From NCBI GenBank assembly GCA_903939115.1, contig CAJAFV010000063.1, positions 1 through 64,000 of the forward strand: DNA of 64,000 bases, in the 5' to 3' direction. This DNA is from an uncultured Geobacteraceae bacterium (GTDB lineage: Bacteria; Desulfobacterota; Desulfuromonadia; Geobacterales; Pseudopelobacteraceae). The position numbers and the translations under genes are program-made. This document shows positions 8,376-17,781 of the stretch, in pieces. The notes under the pieces were generated by a model that did not search any database, was not told the DNA's origin, and saw only the letters and a list, made by a program, of their open reading frames with translations. The stretch's first letter is position 1. The number at the start of each line of letters is the position of its first letter.

Positions 8376-8611
8376 ATGGGAAAAATACTTACGGGCAATG
8401 GATGGATACTTAAAGTGCAAGGGGCGGAACACCCGCCAGTGCATGTCCACCTGCTCCATCCCGATGGTAAAGCCGTACTATTCCTTGTCGGTAATGTGAT
8501 CAACTCCACTGTCCCATCCCGTATTGTTCCGAAGCTGCAGCATGGATCACCGCAAACAACTCCATCGTCATAGCAGCCTGGCAAGCGATGGGAAACCCTG
8601 AAAAGAGGTAA
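8376..8611 (+). pseudogene. DUF4160-like protein, apparently frameshifted
   Basis: WILKVQGAEHPPVHVHLLHPDGKAVLFLVGNVINSTVPS then, in another frame, SEAAAWITANNSIVIAAWQAMGNPEKR*. Confidence 0.5.
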
Positions 8612-8614
8612 AAA

Positions 8615-9061
8615 ATGAAAAAGCAGACCCCTCGGATACAGAGCGTAACCGTTCTTCCTGATCTTGTTGTTTCCGCAACCTTCACCGACGGAAGAACCGC
8701 AACCGTCTCCATGCGCGACGTAATAAAAAACTACCCGGCCTTTGCACCGCTGGAATCCGCCGAAGAATGCGCCACTGCCCAGGTTGCTGACTGGGGCTTT
8801 ACCTTGGAGTGGAACTGCGGCATGTCTCTAGATTGCGACCGTTTTTTTGAGCTGTCACTTGAACAATCCGACTTGATTGAAAATGTCCGCTTTCGCCAAT
8901 GGCAGGACAGTCACGCCCTTTCTCTTGCTGAAGCAGCCAAAGCCATTGGCCTTTCCCGCCGCACCATCAGCCAATATCGCACCGGAGCCCGACCCGTACC
9001 CCGTGTGGTGGCTCTTGCCTGTAAAGGGTGGAGCAGTGATGACATGAAAAAAGCAGCGTAG
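8615..9061 (+). CDS. DUF2442-like protein with C-terminal HTH
   Basis: VTVLPDLVVSATFTDGRTATVSMRDVI... plus HTH LSLAEAAKAIGLSRRTISQYRTGARPVPRVVALACKGW. Confidence 0.7.
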   Translation: MKKQTPRIQSVTVLPDLVVSATFTDGRTATVSMRDVIKNYPAFAPLESAEECATAQVADWGFTLEWNCGMSLDCDRFFELSLEQSDLIENVRFRQWQDSHALSLAEAAKAIGLSRRTISQYRTGARPVPRVVALACKGWSSDDMKKAA

Positions 9062-9501
9062 GCTTAAACCAGGTTGCACTCCCCATGAGCCAACAGTTCC
9101 GCAAAATCCACATTGATACACTGCTGGCTATGGGTCATAGCTTTCCCATTGGAGGTTTCCTTGGATAAACTATTATTGTTGCTATAGTTGCTGACGCTCT
9201 CAGTCACAACAGAAGCTGCCGTAAAAACAAAACTTGTTGAATACGAGGTGTCACGCGAACGGTCGTTTGAGTGACATCATATGCAACCTGCTGATTCTTG
9301 TGACTCTGAAATTTTCGCCGGTTTGTGATTACAACAACCCCAATATTAGACAAGGGTTGTTGGACTATATTACTCTCACCAGCCTCACGCTGGGCACAGC
9401 CTGATATAGCACAAAATCAACGGGTAGAGCCACCGTTCCAGCGGTGGTTGTAGGGAGCCCTTTTGGGCCACCATCACAACGAATAGGGGGGATAATAAGT
9501 C

Positions 9502-9639
9502 ATGTCAGTTCGCGCACGCATTAACGGTAGGGATTTTACGCTGAGCTGAGAGGAATTCGAGAAGGCGCTGATGCGGAGTAATCTGTCAGAAGGTGAATTC
9601 GAGGTTCTTACAATATTTACGGGAGTAAAACCCTACTAG
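9502..9639 (+). pseudogene. Small ORF (45 codons) with in-frame TGA
   Basis: MSVRARINGRDFTLS*EEFEKALMRSNLSEGEFEVLTIFTGVKPY*; GGGGGG 5' of ATG and a terminator just after. Confidence 0.35.
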
Positions 9640-9671
9640 AGTCTTCAGGTCGGATACCCGTCTGGCCTGGA

Positions 9672-9706
9672 TAGAGGCGGCCCTTGTGGTCGCCTTTTTT
9701 ATTTTT
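9672..9706 (+). terminator. Rho-independent terminator
   Basis: GAGGCGGCC-CTTGT-GGTCGCCTTTTTTATTTTT. Confidence 0.7.
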
Positions 9707-9709
9707 CAG

Positions 9710-9749
9710 CACAATAATCTAGCTGTGACAATACACAATAATCTAGCTG
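9710..9749. repeat. Two 16-bp direct repeats (cacaataatctagctg)
   Basis: Exact copies at 9710-9725 and 9734-9749, 24-bp period. Confidence 0.8.
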
Positions 9750-9812
9750 GCGCATAAATGTTCATGATACCATACTTATTAAGAGTGCGCTCTGACGCTC
9801 TTGGTAGCGTGC

Positions 9813-11060
9813 CTACGCAATCTTTCGCAAGGTTTTTTCTGCCTGTTCCCCCACCAATTGCATCAAGCGGTACAAGGCATCACATTTATAGGGGGAGAAT
9901 CCTCCCTTGAAGAGCTGCAAGCGGTTGTCCTCAATCTTCTTTGCAAGATCGGCAACACGGGTCAGCACCAGCCGTGGTTTGATGCCGATCTCCTCGGCAA
10001 ACTGTTCCCAATGTTTTTTCTGGATTGAGCCTGGATCACTCTCGCCACCAATCTTCATAGCCAAACCTTCCGCCAAACCGTAATGGGCGTAGATCCTCGT
10101 CGAAAGCAGATCGTAGAAGGGGGCCAGCATCGGTCCTTCCGGCAGCAGCAAGAGAGAGATGTTCTTGCCATGTGCATCTGAGTTGCCAATCAGGTAATTG
10201 AATATCACCCAGTTCAAAAGCGACAGCACATCCTTGCCGGACCTGATGCTGGCAGTGCGAACCAGATTGAAGCATGCAGCCAGGGACGGTCCACCTTCGG
10301 ATTCATACTTGTATTCAGGAGGGATTTGGAGCGCCTGACAGAAATCTTCCTGATGCAACCGCCTGGTACCATCTCCGGCAATCACACGATCAAAGCGCTT
10401 GACTATGAATGCTCGTGTTTCCCAATGTTGATGAATGAATGATCGAGGTACATCCAGACCAACCAAGTGAGCCAGGGCCATGCAGAATGCTTCGTTCTCC
10501 ACCGTGCCATCCAAGTTCTCGATGGACGGCTTGATAATGTAATTGGAAGGAGCGGTGCCATATCCCAGATAAAAGTGTTGCTCATCATAAAAGATCGGAA
10601 GCTTCTTCTGGGCACCGGCCAGTGAGAGCCGTATCCCTTTCTCCCCTGCCAGAAGTGGCCGTTGCGGGAGTTCGCTGATAATGGTGTTGAGTTCATCCAG
10701 CGAGAGTTGGCGATAGGAGCCTGGTTCACGCTTCGGTTCTCCGGTCTCGGGATAGAGTGAAACCGCACCGGCGCAATCACCGCCGATCCGCTCCAGGAGC
10801 CCATAGTCGTTATTGAGGGAAACACCAAGATTCCGGGCAATCACGGCACGGATTTTTTCTTCAGGAAGGAGGTTGGCGAAAAAGGGATGTGACTCATCGT
10901 CGGAATAGGGGGCGGCGCGTAAGGGTAACGAGAGGGACAATGGGATTCTCAACTGCTCCAGCCACTCCTTGTCGTACTGGAAACAGAAGTGCTTCTTCTC
11001 ATCCAGCCAGAGACGCCCCACGACATCTTCATCTATCCTGACAAGCAGGCCGATAGTCAT
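9813..11060 (-). CDS. hipA: HipA-family serine/threonine kinase toxin
   Basis: HipA motifs KRFDR, NYLIGNSDAHGKNISLL, PFYDLLST; start MTIGLLVRIDEDVVGRLW with GGAG upstream. Confidence 0.9.
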   Translation of the reverse strand: MTIGLLVRIDEDVVGRLWLDEKKHFCFQYDKEWLEQLRIPLSLSLPLRAAPYSDDESHPFFANLLPEEKIRAVIARNLGVSLNNDYGLLERIGGDCAGAVSLYPETGEPKREPGSYRQLSLDELNTIISELPQRPLLAGEKGIRLSLAGAQKKLPIFYDEQHFYLGYGTAPSNYIIKPSIENLDGTVENEAFCMALAHLVGLDVPRSFIHQHWETRAFIVKRFDRVIAGDGTRRLHQEDFCQALQIPPEYKYESEGGPSLAACFNLVRTASIRSGKDVLSLLNWVIFNYLIGNSDAHGKNISLLLLPEGPMLAPFYDLLSTRIYAHYGLAEGLAMKIGGESDPGSIQKKHWEQFAEEIGIKPRLVLTRVADLAKKIEDNRLQLFKGGFSPYKCDALYRLMQLVGEQAEKTLRKIA

Positions 11061-11293
11061 GATTCGTCTCCTGGAGATGCCCACGTACGGATACTCGCAT
11101 CCAGCTCGATTCCGAGACACTTGATAACCTGCAGAACCTTGTTCAGGCGCACGGTCTCCTTGCCGTTTTCCAGGGCAGAAAGAAAGGCATAGCTTACACA
11201 ACAGACCGCAGCCGCATCTTCCAGGGTAAGGCCATCGTCTTTACGTTTCTGTTTGATGAGCCGTCCAATGTCTATCGCACTCGTAATCTTCAT
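11057..11293 (-). CDS. hipB: HipB-family HTH antitoxin
   Basis: XRE HTH (GRLIKQKRKDDGLTLEDAAAVCCVSYAFLSALENGK); stop overlaps the hipA start. Confidence 0.88.
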   Translation of the reverse strand: MKITSAIDIGRLIKQKRKDDGLTLEDAAAVCCVSYAFLSALENGKETVRLNKVLQVIKCLGIELDASIRTWASPGDES

Positions 11294-11322
11294 TTCAACA
11301 CCCTCTCCACAATATATGCGTT

Positions 11323-11369
11323 CGTATATTTATAGCAGTTAGAATGAGATATTAACAGCAAAATATACG
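11323..11369. promoter_or_regulatory. Inverted repeat upstream of hipB (candidate operator)
   Basis: CGTATATT (11323-11330) ... AATATACG (11362-11369). Confidence 0.4.
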
Positions 11370-11451
11370 ATCACAGATACTGAGGCGCTATAAGCAAACG
11401 GAACGGCAAATTATCTTCGTTTATAGATGAGAGTGCGGAGTATGAGGATTG

Positions 11452-11630
11452 AGTTATCTGGACAGCCTGCCGGAACGGCCATCCGGGAATGTGCTCGGTA
11501 TTGACATTGGCTTCAACACCATCATCTTTACCTTGTTTTCCCCGCAACGGAAGCAGATCATCCATGGCAAGACCCTCAACAAGCGTGGAGTACACGATCC
11601 GCAGATCATGAACTATCAAAAACGCCAACA
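11452..11630 (+). pseudogene. ParM/StbA-like actin-fold fragment
   Basis: SYLDSLPERPSGNVLGIDIGFNTIIFTLFSPQRKQIIHGKTLNKRGVHD; only the GIDIGFNT segment is recognisable. Confidence 0.35.
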
Positions 11631-11686
11631 ACTACCTTGGATTTCAGCATATCAAGATGGATTTTGTTGGACAAGTGGAAAAAGAA

Positions 11687-11712
11687 AAAGCCTTGATTTC
11701 TCAAGGCTTTTG
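11687..11712. terminator. Rho-independent terminator next to tRNA-Leu
   Basis: AAAAGCCTTGA-TTTC-TCAAGGCTTTT. Confidence 0.8.
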
Positions 11713-11742
11713 GTCTTTGCCGGACTAGTCCGGACTTATAAC

Positions 11743-11829
11743 TGGTGCGGTGGAATGGAATCGAACCATCACGGAGTTGCCCCCGCCAGCCCCTCAAGCT
11801 GGTGCGTCTACCAGTTCCGCCACCACCGC
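11743..11829 (-). tRNA. tRNA-Leu (GAG), CCA encoded
   Basis: GCGGTGGTGGCGGAACTGGTAGACGC-ACCAGC-TTGAGGG-GCTGG...GGTTCGATTCCATTCCACCGCACCA with long variable arm. Confidence 0.93.
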
Positions 11830-11952
11830 AAGCAGAGTACACACAAAAACTGTGCACACCTAAATAGTTGGAGAAAACTTTATTACTGCTAACTGTTCAA
11901 CAAGGGGATATTTTCTAACACAGCCGTCTTGTTTTATCAAGTGTAAATATTA

Positions 11953-12309
11953 TTATTTCTGTGCCGGTACTGCCGGTACTGCCGGAGCAGCAGGCGCAGG
12001 AACCGAATCAGCCTTCTGTGGGGCCGGTGCCGAGACTGGAGCCGACTTACCTTTCCCGGACATTATTGAAGAAGATGACGGTTGACCGGAAACGTAAGCT
12101 AAGGTCAATGACGTTAACATAAAAATAATTGCCGCGCTGGTAGTCAATTTACTCAAGAAGGACGTTCCGCCCCCCGCTCCAAAGACAGACTGACTTCCGC
12201 CACTGCCGAATGATGCTCCCATTTCAGCACCTTTTCCGGATTGCAGCAAAACGACAGCAATCAAAAACAGACTAACGAGTACGTGTAAAATTGTAAGAGC
12301 AATTATCAT
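11953..12309 (-). CDS. secG: Preprotein translocase subunit SecG
   Basis: MIIALTILHVLVSLFLIAVVLLQSGKGAEMGASFGSGGSQSVFG. Confidence 0.95.
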   Translation of the reverse strand: MIIALTILHVLVSLFLIAVVLLQSGKGAEMGASFGSGGSQSVFGAGGGTSFLSKLTTSAAIIFMLTSLTLAYVSGQPSSSSIMSGKGKSAPVSAPAPQKADSVPAPAAPAVPAVPAQK

Positions 12310-12507
12310 ACATGATCCCCTGGCAACGTTTTAAAGAAAGATTTATAGCACAGCAATTTACCAACTGTAAAGTTCTAAGTGTAAATAATGGTACACTGTG
12401 CCGCTTTTTATGCAATTTCTCCTTGACCTTTGACCTATTACCCTGTTTTCATACCTAACGATCTTACGCAGGACAATTATCACACATAAAAAGGATACCA
12501 TCAGGAT

Positions 12508-13818
12508 ATGAAACGGGTCGCCATCAGCACACTGGGATGCAAAACAAATCAATTTGAATCGGCCGCCATGACAGAACAGCTGAAAAACGCCGGTTACCGT
12601 ATTGTCGCTTTCAACGAACCATCTGACTTCTATATCATAAATTCCTGTACGGTCACCGCCCGAACCGATGCTGAAACCCGCAGACTTATCCGCCGGGCCA
12701 GACGCCTGAATCCGGAGTCACGCATTATCGCAACCGGGTGTTATGCCCAGGTGGCACCGGGTGAACTGGAGAAGATGCCGGAAATTGACTGCGTCCTCGG
12801 TAATCAGGAAAAATTGAGTATCTCAAGCCTGCTGGAATCTTCCGGGCACTCAGTTTCAGATATTTCAAAAATACCCGATGCTGAACCGCTTAAACTGACC
12901 AGCTTTGCTGAACATACCCGCGCCTTTCTCCAAATCCAGAACGGATGCAACTCTTTTTGCAGCTACTGCATTGTACCGTACGCCCGTGGTCGCAGTCGCA
13001 GCGTCATAACCGATGACATCCTCCAGGGAATGCATGATCTGGCCGCCAATGGCTTCAAGGAGATCGTACTGACCGGCATCCATTTGGGCGCCTACGGCCT
13101 TGACCTCCCGTCACCGACGACCCTGACAGCTCTCGTCAGAAGAATTGAGGCCGAGTACATTGTGCCTCGTCTGCGTATCGGTTCAGTCGAACCGAATGAA
13201 GTCAGCGAGGAATTTCTAAACCTGATGGCTACGTCCAGGAGCATCTGCCACCACGCGCATCTGCCGTTGCAAAGCGGGAGCAATTCTGTTTTAAGCCGCA
13301 TGGGCAGGCCGTACACGTCCGGCTTGTTTCGCGATCTGATCGCACAGATTTCAGCAGCCATGCCGGATGCGTTTATCGGTGCCGATGTGATTGCCGGTTT
13401 TCCGGGAGAGAGTGAAGCGGAGTTTGAAGAGACCGTTCATCTGCTTGAAGAGCTGCCGTTCTCCGATTTGCACGTGTTCCCGTATTCCAGCCGTCCCGGA
13501 ACCAAGGCGGCCGGTATGCCCGGACACGTTCCTGACCGTATTGTTACGGAGCGTGCCGCACGGCTGAGGGGTATCGCCGCAGAGAAAAAGTCAGCTTTTC
13601 TGCAGCGTTTTGCAGGCAAGGAACTGACGGTACTGGTTCAGGGATTCAATGACAAGACCGGAGTCTGCCGGGGCTTGACCCGCAATTACATCACTGTTTC
13701 ATTTCCCGGTACGAAAGATCTGGTGAATGAAGAGGTGTCCATAACAATTGAAAGCTGTGACGGCCAAGCTTGTTCGGGGCATCTCAGCACGTTTCTCCCT
13801 CCCGCTGTTTCGATCTGA
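12508..13818 (+). CDS. mtaB: tRNA (t6A37) methylthiotransferase MtaB
   Basis: Radical-SAM methylthiotransferase: STLGCKTNQFES, INSCTVTARTDAETRR, QNGCNSFCSYCIVPYARGRSRS. Confidence 0.92.
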   Translation: MKRVAISTLGCKTNQFESAAMTEQLKNAGYRIVAFNEPSDFYIINSCTVTARTDAETRRLIRRARRLNPESRIIATGCYAQVAPGELEKMPEIDCVLGNQEKLSISSLLESSGHSVSDISKIPDAEPLKLTSFAEHTRAFLQIQNGCNSFCSYCIVPYARGRSRSVITDDILQGMHDLAANGFKEIVLTGIHLGAYGLDLPSPTTLTALVRRIEAEYIVPRLRIGSVEPNEVSEEFLNLMATSRSICHHAHLPLQSGSNSVLSRMGRPYTSGLFRDLIAQISAAMPDAFIGADVIAGFPGESEAEFEETVHLLEELPFSDLHVFPYSSRPGTKAAGMPGHVPDRIVTERAARLRGIAAEKKSAFLQRFAGKELTVLVQGFNDKTGVCRGLTRNYITVSFPGTKDLVNEEVSITIESCDGQACSGHLSTFLPPAVSI

Positions 13819-14503
13819 AAACCAGAAGCATAACATTCCCGACCGTAAACAGGAGAGATCCGGCCAATGCCATTGAAGCGCCCGGCTCGTGGTGGATTTC
13901 AAGGAGCGCCCGTTTGTACGGATACGCCTCCGCCTGCTTGATATATACACCGAAGCCCTGATGGAACCAGGGGTGATTTGGCGATATGACAACCCTTTCT
14001 ATCGGCCTGCTCATGTCTGGTACTAATTCACTGCTAAAGCCGAGCGGCATTCCCTGAGGGGAGGTCATGACTGAGATGGAGGCGACACCAAATCTGCTGC
14101 CGTTCGGTAATGTTGCGAGCGTCATCTCACCCACCTGAACAGCATTGAACGATGATCCCATGGCACTGATCAAGTGCGCAAGCACGATGAGCAGAAAACC
14201 GGCGTGCATACACTGTGGTGCGAAAAGTGCTGACCACCCTCCCCTGCCCCACCGCGACCAGAGCGTTTCTGATGAGCAGAGCACCGTATTCAAAGCCAAT
14301 AGTGCGAGGAGAACCAGGACGACCCAGAGCCACCATGAAATGGTAAAGGGTGTCTCACGCAGCCACATAAAAAGCGGCATGCTGTTAATTGCAGCGGCGT
14401 ACTCTCCGGAAAGACGAAACGAACCGGCGGCCATGACAATACAGACCAGGGCCAGTACACCGAGGCAAAGCTCCAGGGAGACCAAAATTCGCCACAGTTT
14501 CAT
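13784..14503 (-). CDS. Short ResB-like cytochrome c biogenesis protein
   Basis: ResB-type TM layout and HPWFHQGFGVYIKQAE. Confidence 0.65.
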   Translation of the reverse strand: MKLWRILVSLELCLGVLALVCIVMAAGSFRLSGEYAAAINSMPLFMWLRETPFTISWWLWVVLVLLALLALNTVLCSSETLWSRWGRGGWSALFAPQCMHAGFLLIVLAHLISAMGSSFNAVQVGEMTLATLPNGSRFGVASISVMTSPQGMPLGFSSELVPDMSRPIERVVISPNHPWFHQGFGVYIKQAEAYPYKRALLEIHHEPGASMALAGSLLFTVGNVMLLVFRSKQREGETC

Positions 14504-15399
14504 AACCGGATAAGATCCTCATGCTGCTCGTCATGGGGATTGATATGAATCATGACATCGCCAACCCCAGGATACCGGTCGAAAATCAACTTTTTTACTT
14601 TCGTCGCCACGTCGTGTGATTGCTTGACCGTCATATCTGGATCCATTTCGAGTTTAAGATCAACGATCATATACTGTCCGGAACGGCGGGCACGCATTTC
14701 ATGAACATGCTCAACCTCTTCAACACTTTCTGCAAGGACCTGCAGAGCATCGATAAAATCAGCTGGAGCGGTGCCATCCATCAGATCATGGGCAGCCTCA
14801 CGAAACGTCTGATACCCGATGTGCAGAATAAAAAATGACGTCAAGCCGGCGGCAAGCGGGTCCATAATTCCCAACCCGAAAAAAGCGCCTATAACACCAA
14901 TCAGTGTCGAAACTGAGGTAACGGCATCTTTCCGGTGATCCTTGGCTATTGCGAGCAGTGCCGGACTTTCAAGATTCTTGCCGGTGCGCGTGGTAAAGCG
15001 GTAAAGCCACTCTTTAATGGCGATAGTCATAGCAGCAGCAGCAACGGCAATCCATCCGGGCGATTTAAAGTGCCCTGCAATGATCGACATAATGGACTCA
15101 TACAAAATCCAGCCTCCGGTAGCAGCTATAACCAGGGAGACCAGAAGTGCGGCAAGACTTTCAGCGCGACCATGGCCGTACGGATGGTTGGCGTCAAACG
15201 GCTGACGACCAAGCTTCAGAGCCATCATGGTCGCAAATATCGCGACAAAATCACATGCACTCTCGATACCGTCTGCAAAAACAGCGTCGGAGCGCCCCCA
15301 GTAACCAGCCGACAGTTTCAGAACCATCAATACTGCGTTGACCCAGAAACCGATTTTTATGATCCGGTCCGCACTGTCAAAACGTTCGTTCCGTTGCAT
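14500..15399 (-). CDS. Cation diffusion facilitator transporter
   Basis: CDF topology, DGIESACDFVAIFATMMALKLGRQPFDANHPYGHGRAE. Confidence 0.93.
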   Translation of the reverse strand: MQRNERFDSADRIIKIGFWVNAVLMVLKLSAGYWGRSDAVFADGIESACDFVAIFATMMALKLGRQPFDANHPYGHGRAESLAALLVSLVIAATGGWILYESIMSIIAGHFKSPGWIAVAAAAMTIAIKEWLYRFTTRTGKNLESPALLAIAKDHRKDAVTSVSTLIGVIGAFFGLGIMDPLAAGLTSFFILHIGYQTFREAAHDLMDGTAPADFIDALQVLAESVEEVEHVHEMRARRSGQYMIVDLKLEMDPDMTVKQSHDVATKVKKLIFDRYPGVGDVMIHINPHDEQHEDLIRL

Positions 15400-17117
15400 C
15401 AGACCTCCTCACTTCGTATCGCTTTAATCCGTAATTGCACTGTTGTCGTGTTGTTCCATATGTTGCATTCAGGAAAAAATGCGATGTCCAGGCGCCCCTC
15501 TGTCGGACATTCGGCCTGTCGAAAAGCTATGGCATTAAATATCTTCCCCTCCGCAGAAACACGAAGCTTCAGATGACCGTCTCCGACAATCCGGCGCTCT
15601 ACCACGGTAACGCCACGCAACATCAAGGTCGGTTCCGGGTTCCCGGCACCAAACGGTTCAAGACGCTGTAGCTCTTCCAGCAAAGCAAGGCCTACCTCGG
15701 ACGACGTTACTTCCGTATCTATTTCAAGGAGCGGCAAAAGTTCGGAATCGCCGAGCAACGTTGTTGCAACCGCTTCAAAGGCTGCGGCGAAGGATGAGAC
15801 TGTCTCGGATTTCAACCCGATTCCTGCCGCATACCGGTGCCCTCCGAAGCGCAGCAGGTATCCCGAACAGCTCGTGAGTGCCTCCAGCAGATGAAAGCCC
15901 GGAATACTGCGTCCAGACCCTTTTGCATTCCCCTCTTCATCGATCGCGATCAATATTGTCGGGCGATGATAGCGTTCAATCAATCGGGAAGCAACTATTC
16001 CGATAACCCCTTGATGCCAGTCGACAGATGCGATCACAATACTTTTGCGGACCGGGTAACGGCCATCGCCATCAACCTGCGCGATGGCCTGTTCAAGAAT
16101 TCCGCGCTCAACTGACTGACGTTCAGCATTGGCGGCATCCAGCTCATCAGCGATTACAGCACATTCAGCAGGATTATTATTCAGCAACAAATCTACGCCC
16201 GGCACCGCACTTTCCATGCGACCGGCAGCGTTCAGACGCGGAGCCAGCCGGAAGCCTACCTGCCCGCTCGTGACGGACTCCTTGATTCCTGCAACCTTCT
16301 TAAGTGCCGTGATACCGGGCCTGAGACTCTTTTCAAGTCTTTGAAGCCCATAGTAGACGTACATACGATTTTGTCCTATCAGCGGCACCACATCAGCAAT
16401 TGTCCCAAGGGCAACCAGATCGAGCCACTCCCGCAGGTCAGGTTCGGCACCTGGAGTAAAGAGCCCCTCCTGTCTCATGCGACTGCGCAGGGCAACCAAC
16501 AGATTAAAGGCGACACCAACGCCGGCCAGCATTTTAAACGGATACGCGCAACCGGGCAGCAGCGGGTTAACCACCGCAGTTGCCCCAGGAATTTGTTCCT
16601 GAGGGGTGTGATGGTCAAGTATGATCAGATCAACCCCGGCCTGTCGGCAAAAAGCAGCCTCCCTGATCGCCGTAATACCACAATCAACAGACATGATCAA
16701 TGTGGCACCAAGAGAGATAATCTGCTGAAGCGACTCTTCGTGCAGGCCGTAGCCGTCGTTAAATCTATTGGGGATGAAATAAGTAGAGGTAATACCGACC
16801 CGGCGCAGAAAAGAGACAAGCAGAGCTGTGCCGGTTATACCGTCGACGTCATAATCTCCATAGACGCAGACGGTTTCGTTGTCTGCCCGGGCTCTCAGCA
16901 ATCGTTCAACGGCAGCATGCATACCTTTCAGCAGGAACGGGTCCGGCATGGCTGAAAGCGCCGGCGCAAGAAACTGTCTGCCAGCCTCTGCAGAATCTAT
17001 CCCTCTGCTGACCAGAATCCGCGCAATGAGATTGCTGATACCGAGAGATCCGGCAAGGCTTACCGTTTTTTCGCCATCGGGACGTTTAACAACCCATTTT
17101 TTCTGCATCTGGTACAT
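15399..17117 (-). CDS. recJ: Single-stranded-DNA exonuclease RecJ
   Basis: YGDYDVDGITGTALL, LDHHTP, GSGRSIPGFHLLEAL...FGGHRYAAGI. Confidence 0.95.
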   Translation of the reverse strand: MYQMQKKWVVKRPDGEKTVSLAGSLGISNLIARILVSRGIDSAEAGRQFLAPALSAMPDPFLLKGMHAAVERLLRARADNETVCVYGDYDVDGITGTALLVSFLRRVGITSTYFIPNRFNDGYGLHEESLQQIISLGATLIMSVDCGITAIREAAFCRQAGVDLIILDHHTPQEQIPGATAVVNPLLPGCAYPFKMLAGVGVAFNLLVALRSRMRQEGLFTPGAEPDLREWLDLVALGTIADVVPLIGQNRMYVYYGLQRLEKSLRPGITALKKVAGIKESVTSGQVGFRLAPRLNAAGRMESAVPGVDLLLNNNPAECAVIADELDAANAERQSVERGILEQAIAQVDGDGRYPVRKSIVIASVDWHQGVIGIVASRLIERYHRPTILIAIDEEGNAKGSGRSIPGFHLLEALTSCSGYLLRFGGHRYAAGIGLKSETVSSFAAAFEAVATTLLGDSELLPLLEIDTEVTSSEVGLALLEELQRLEPFGAGNPEPTLMLRGVTVVERRIVGDGHLKLRVSAEGKIFNAIAFRQAECPTEGRLDIAFFPECNIWNNTTTVQLRIKAIRSEEV

Positions 17118-17139
17118 ATCCTATCAGCTGTCAAAGTGA

Positions 17140-17176
17140 AAAAAAATCCCCCGACGAGCGGGGGATTTCAGTTTTT
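17140..17176. terminator. Rho-independent terminator
   Basis: AAAAATCCCCCG-acgag-CGGGGGATTTcagtttttt. Confidence 0.8.
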
Positions 17177-17748
17177 TATTTGCCGGCGGGGGGCGCTTCG
17201 CCGCCTCCCTGCATCATACTTTTAATCTGCTGGGCGGTTGCACCGTTCGGCTCTATTTCAAGAACCTTTTTCCAGTACGGCCGGGCCTTTACATGGTCTT
17301 TTAAATCGACAGAATAGACAATGCCGGCATTAAAGAGACTTTGAACATGCTTGGGATCATATTGGATGGCTTTCTCAAAATTAGCCAGTGCTTTATCGTA
17401 CCACCCGACCTTACGGTACATAACCCCCTGATCAGTCAGAACATTGGGATTATTTGGATTTATCTCAAGCGCTTTGCTATAGGCTTCAATCGCTTTCTGG
17501 GTTTGCTCCGTATCAAAATAATCATTACCAAGGGAGATCCAGGCATTGACATTTTTCGGCTCCTGGGCAACAACTTTTTCAGCCTGGGCAATGCGCTGCG
17601 TATAATCAGTCGGTGACCCGGACCCGGATTGAATAGCGGGACTTGATTGCTGGGCTTTGCCGGCATTGCTGATACTGAAAACCAGATACCCGCCCAATAA
17701 CCCTACGATGAGAGCGACAACTGCTATCAGTGATGATTCTTTGTTCAT
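17176..17748 (-). CDS. TPR-repeat protein, N-terminal TM anchor
   Basis: Tandem TPRs AWISLGNDYFDTEQTQKAIEAYSKALEINPNNPN. Confidence 0.85.
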   Translation of the reverse strand: MNKESSLIAVVALIVGLLGGYLVFSISNAGKAQQSSPAIQSGSGSPTDYTQRIAQAEKVVAQEPKNVNAWISLGNDYFDTEQTQKAIEAYSKALEINPNNPNVLTDQGVMYRKVGWYDKALANFEKAIQYDPKHVQSLFNAGIVYSVDLKDHVKARPYWKKVLEIEPNGATAQQIKSMMQGGGEAPPAGK

Positions 17749-17781
17749 AAAGACACCTCTCCGTATTGTTTCGTTAACAGA

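Noticed and set aside
9085-9168. MSQQFRKIHIDTLLAMGHSFPIGGFLG short frame after the DUF2442 gene
   Set aside because: Too short, no family resemblance and no strong RBS.
11449-11892. 147-aa plus-strand ORF taken as one protein
   Set aside because: The second half runs through the terminator and tRNA-Leu antisense; only the first ~60 codons show any (ParM-like) resemblance.
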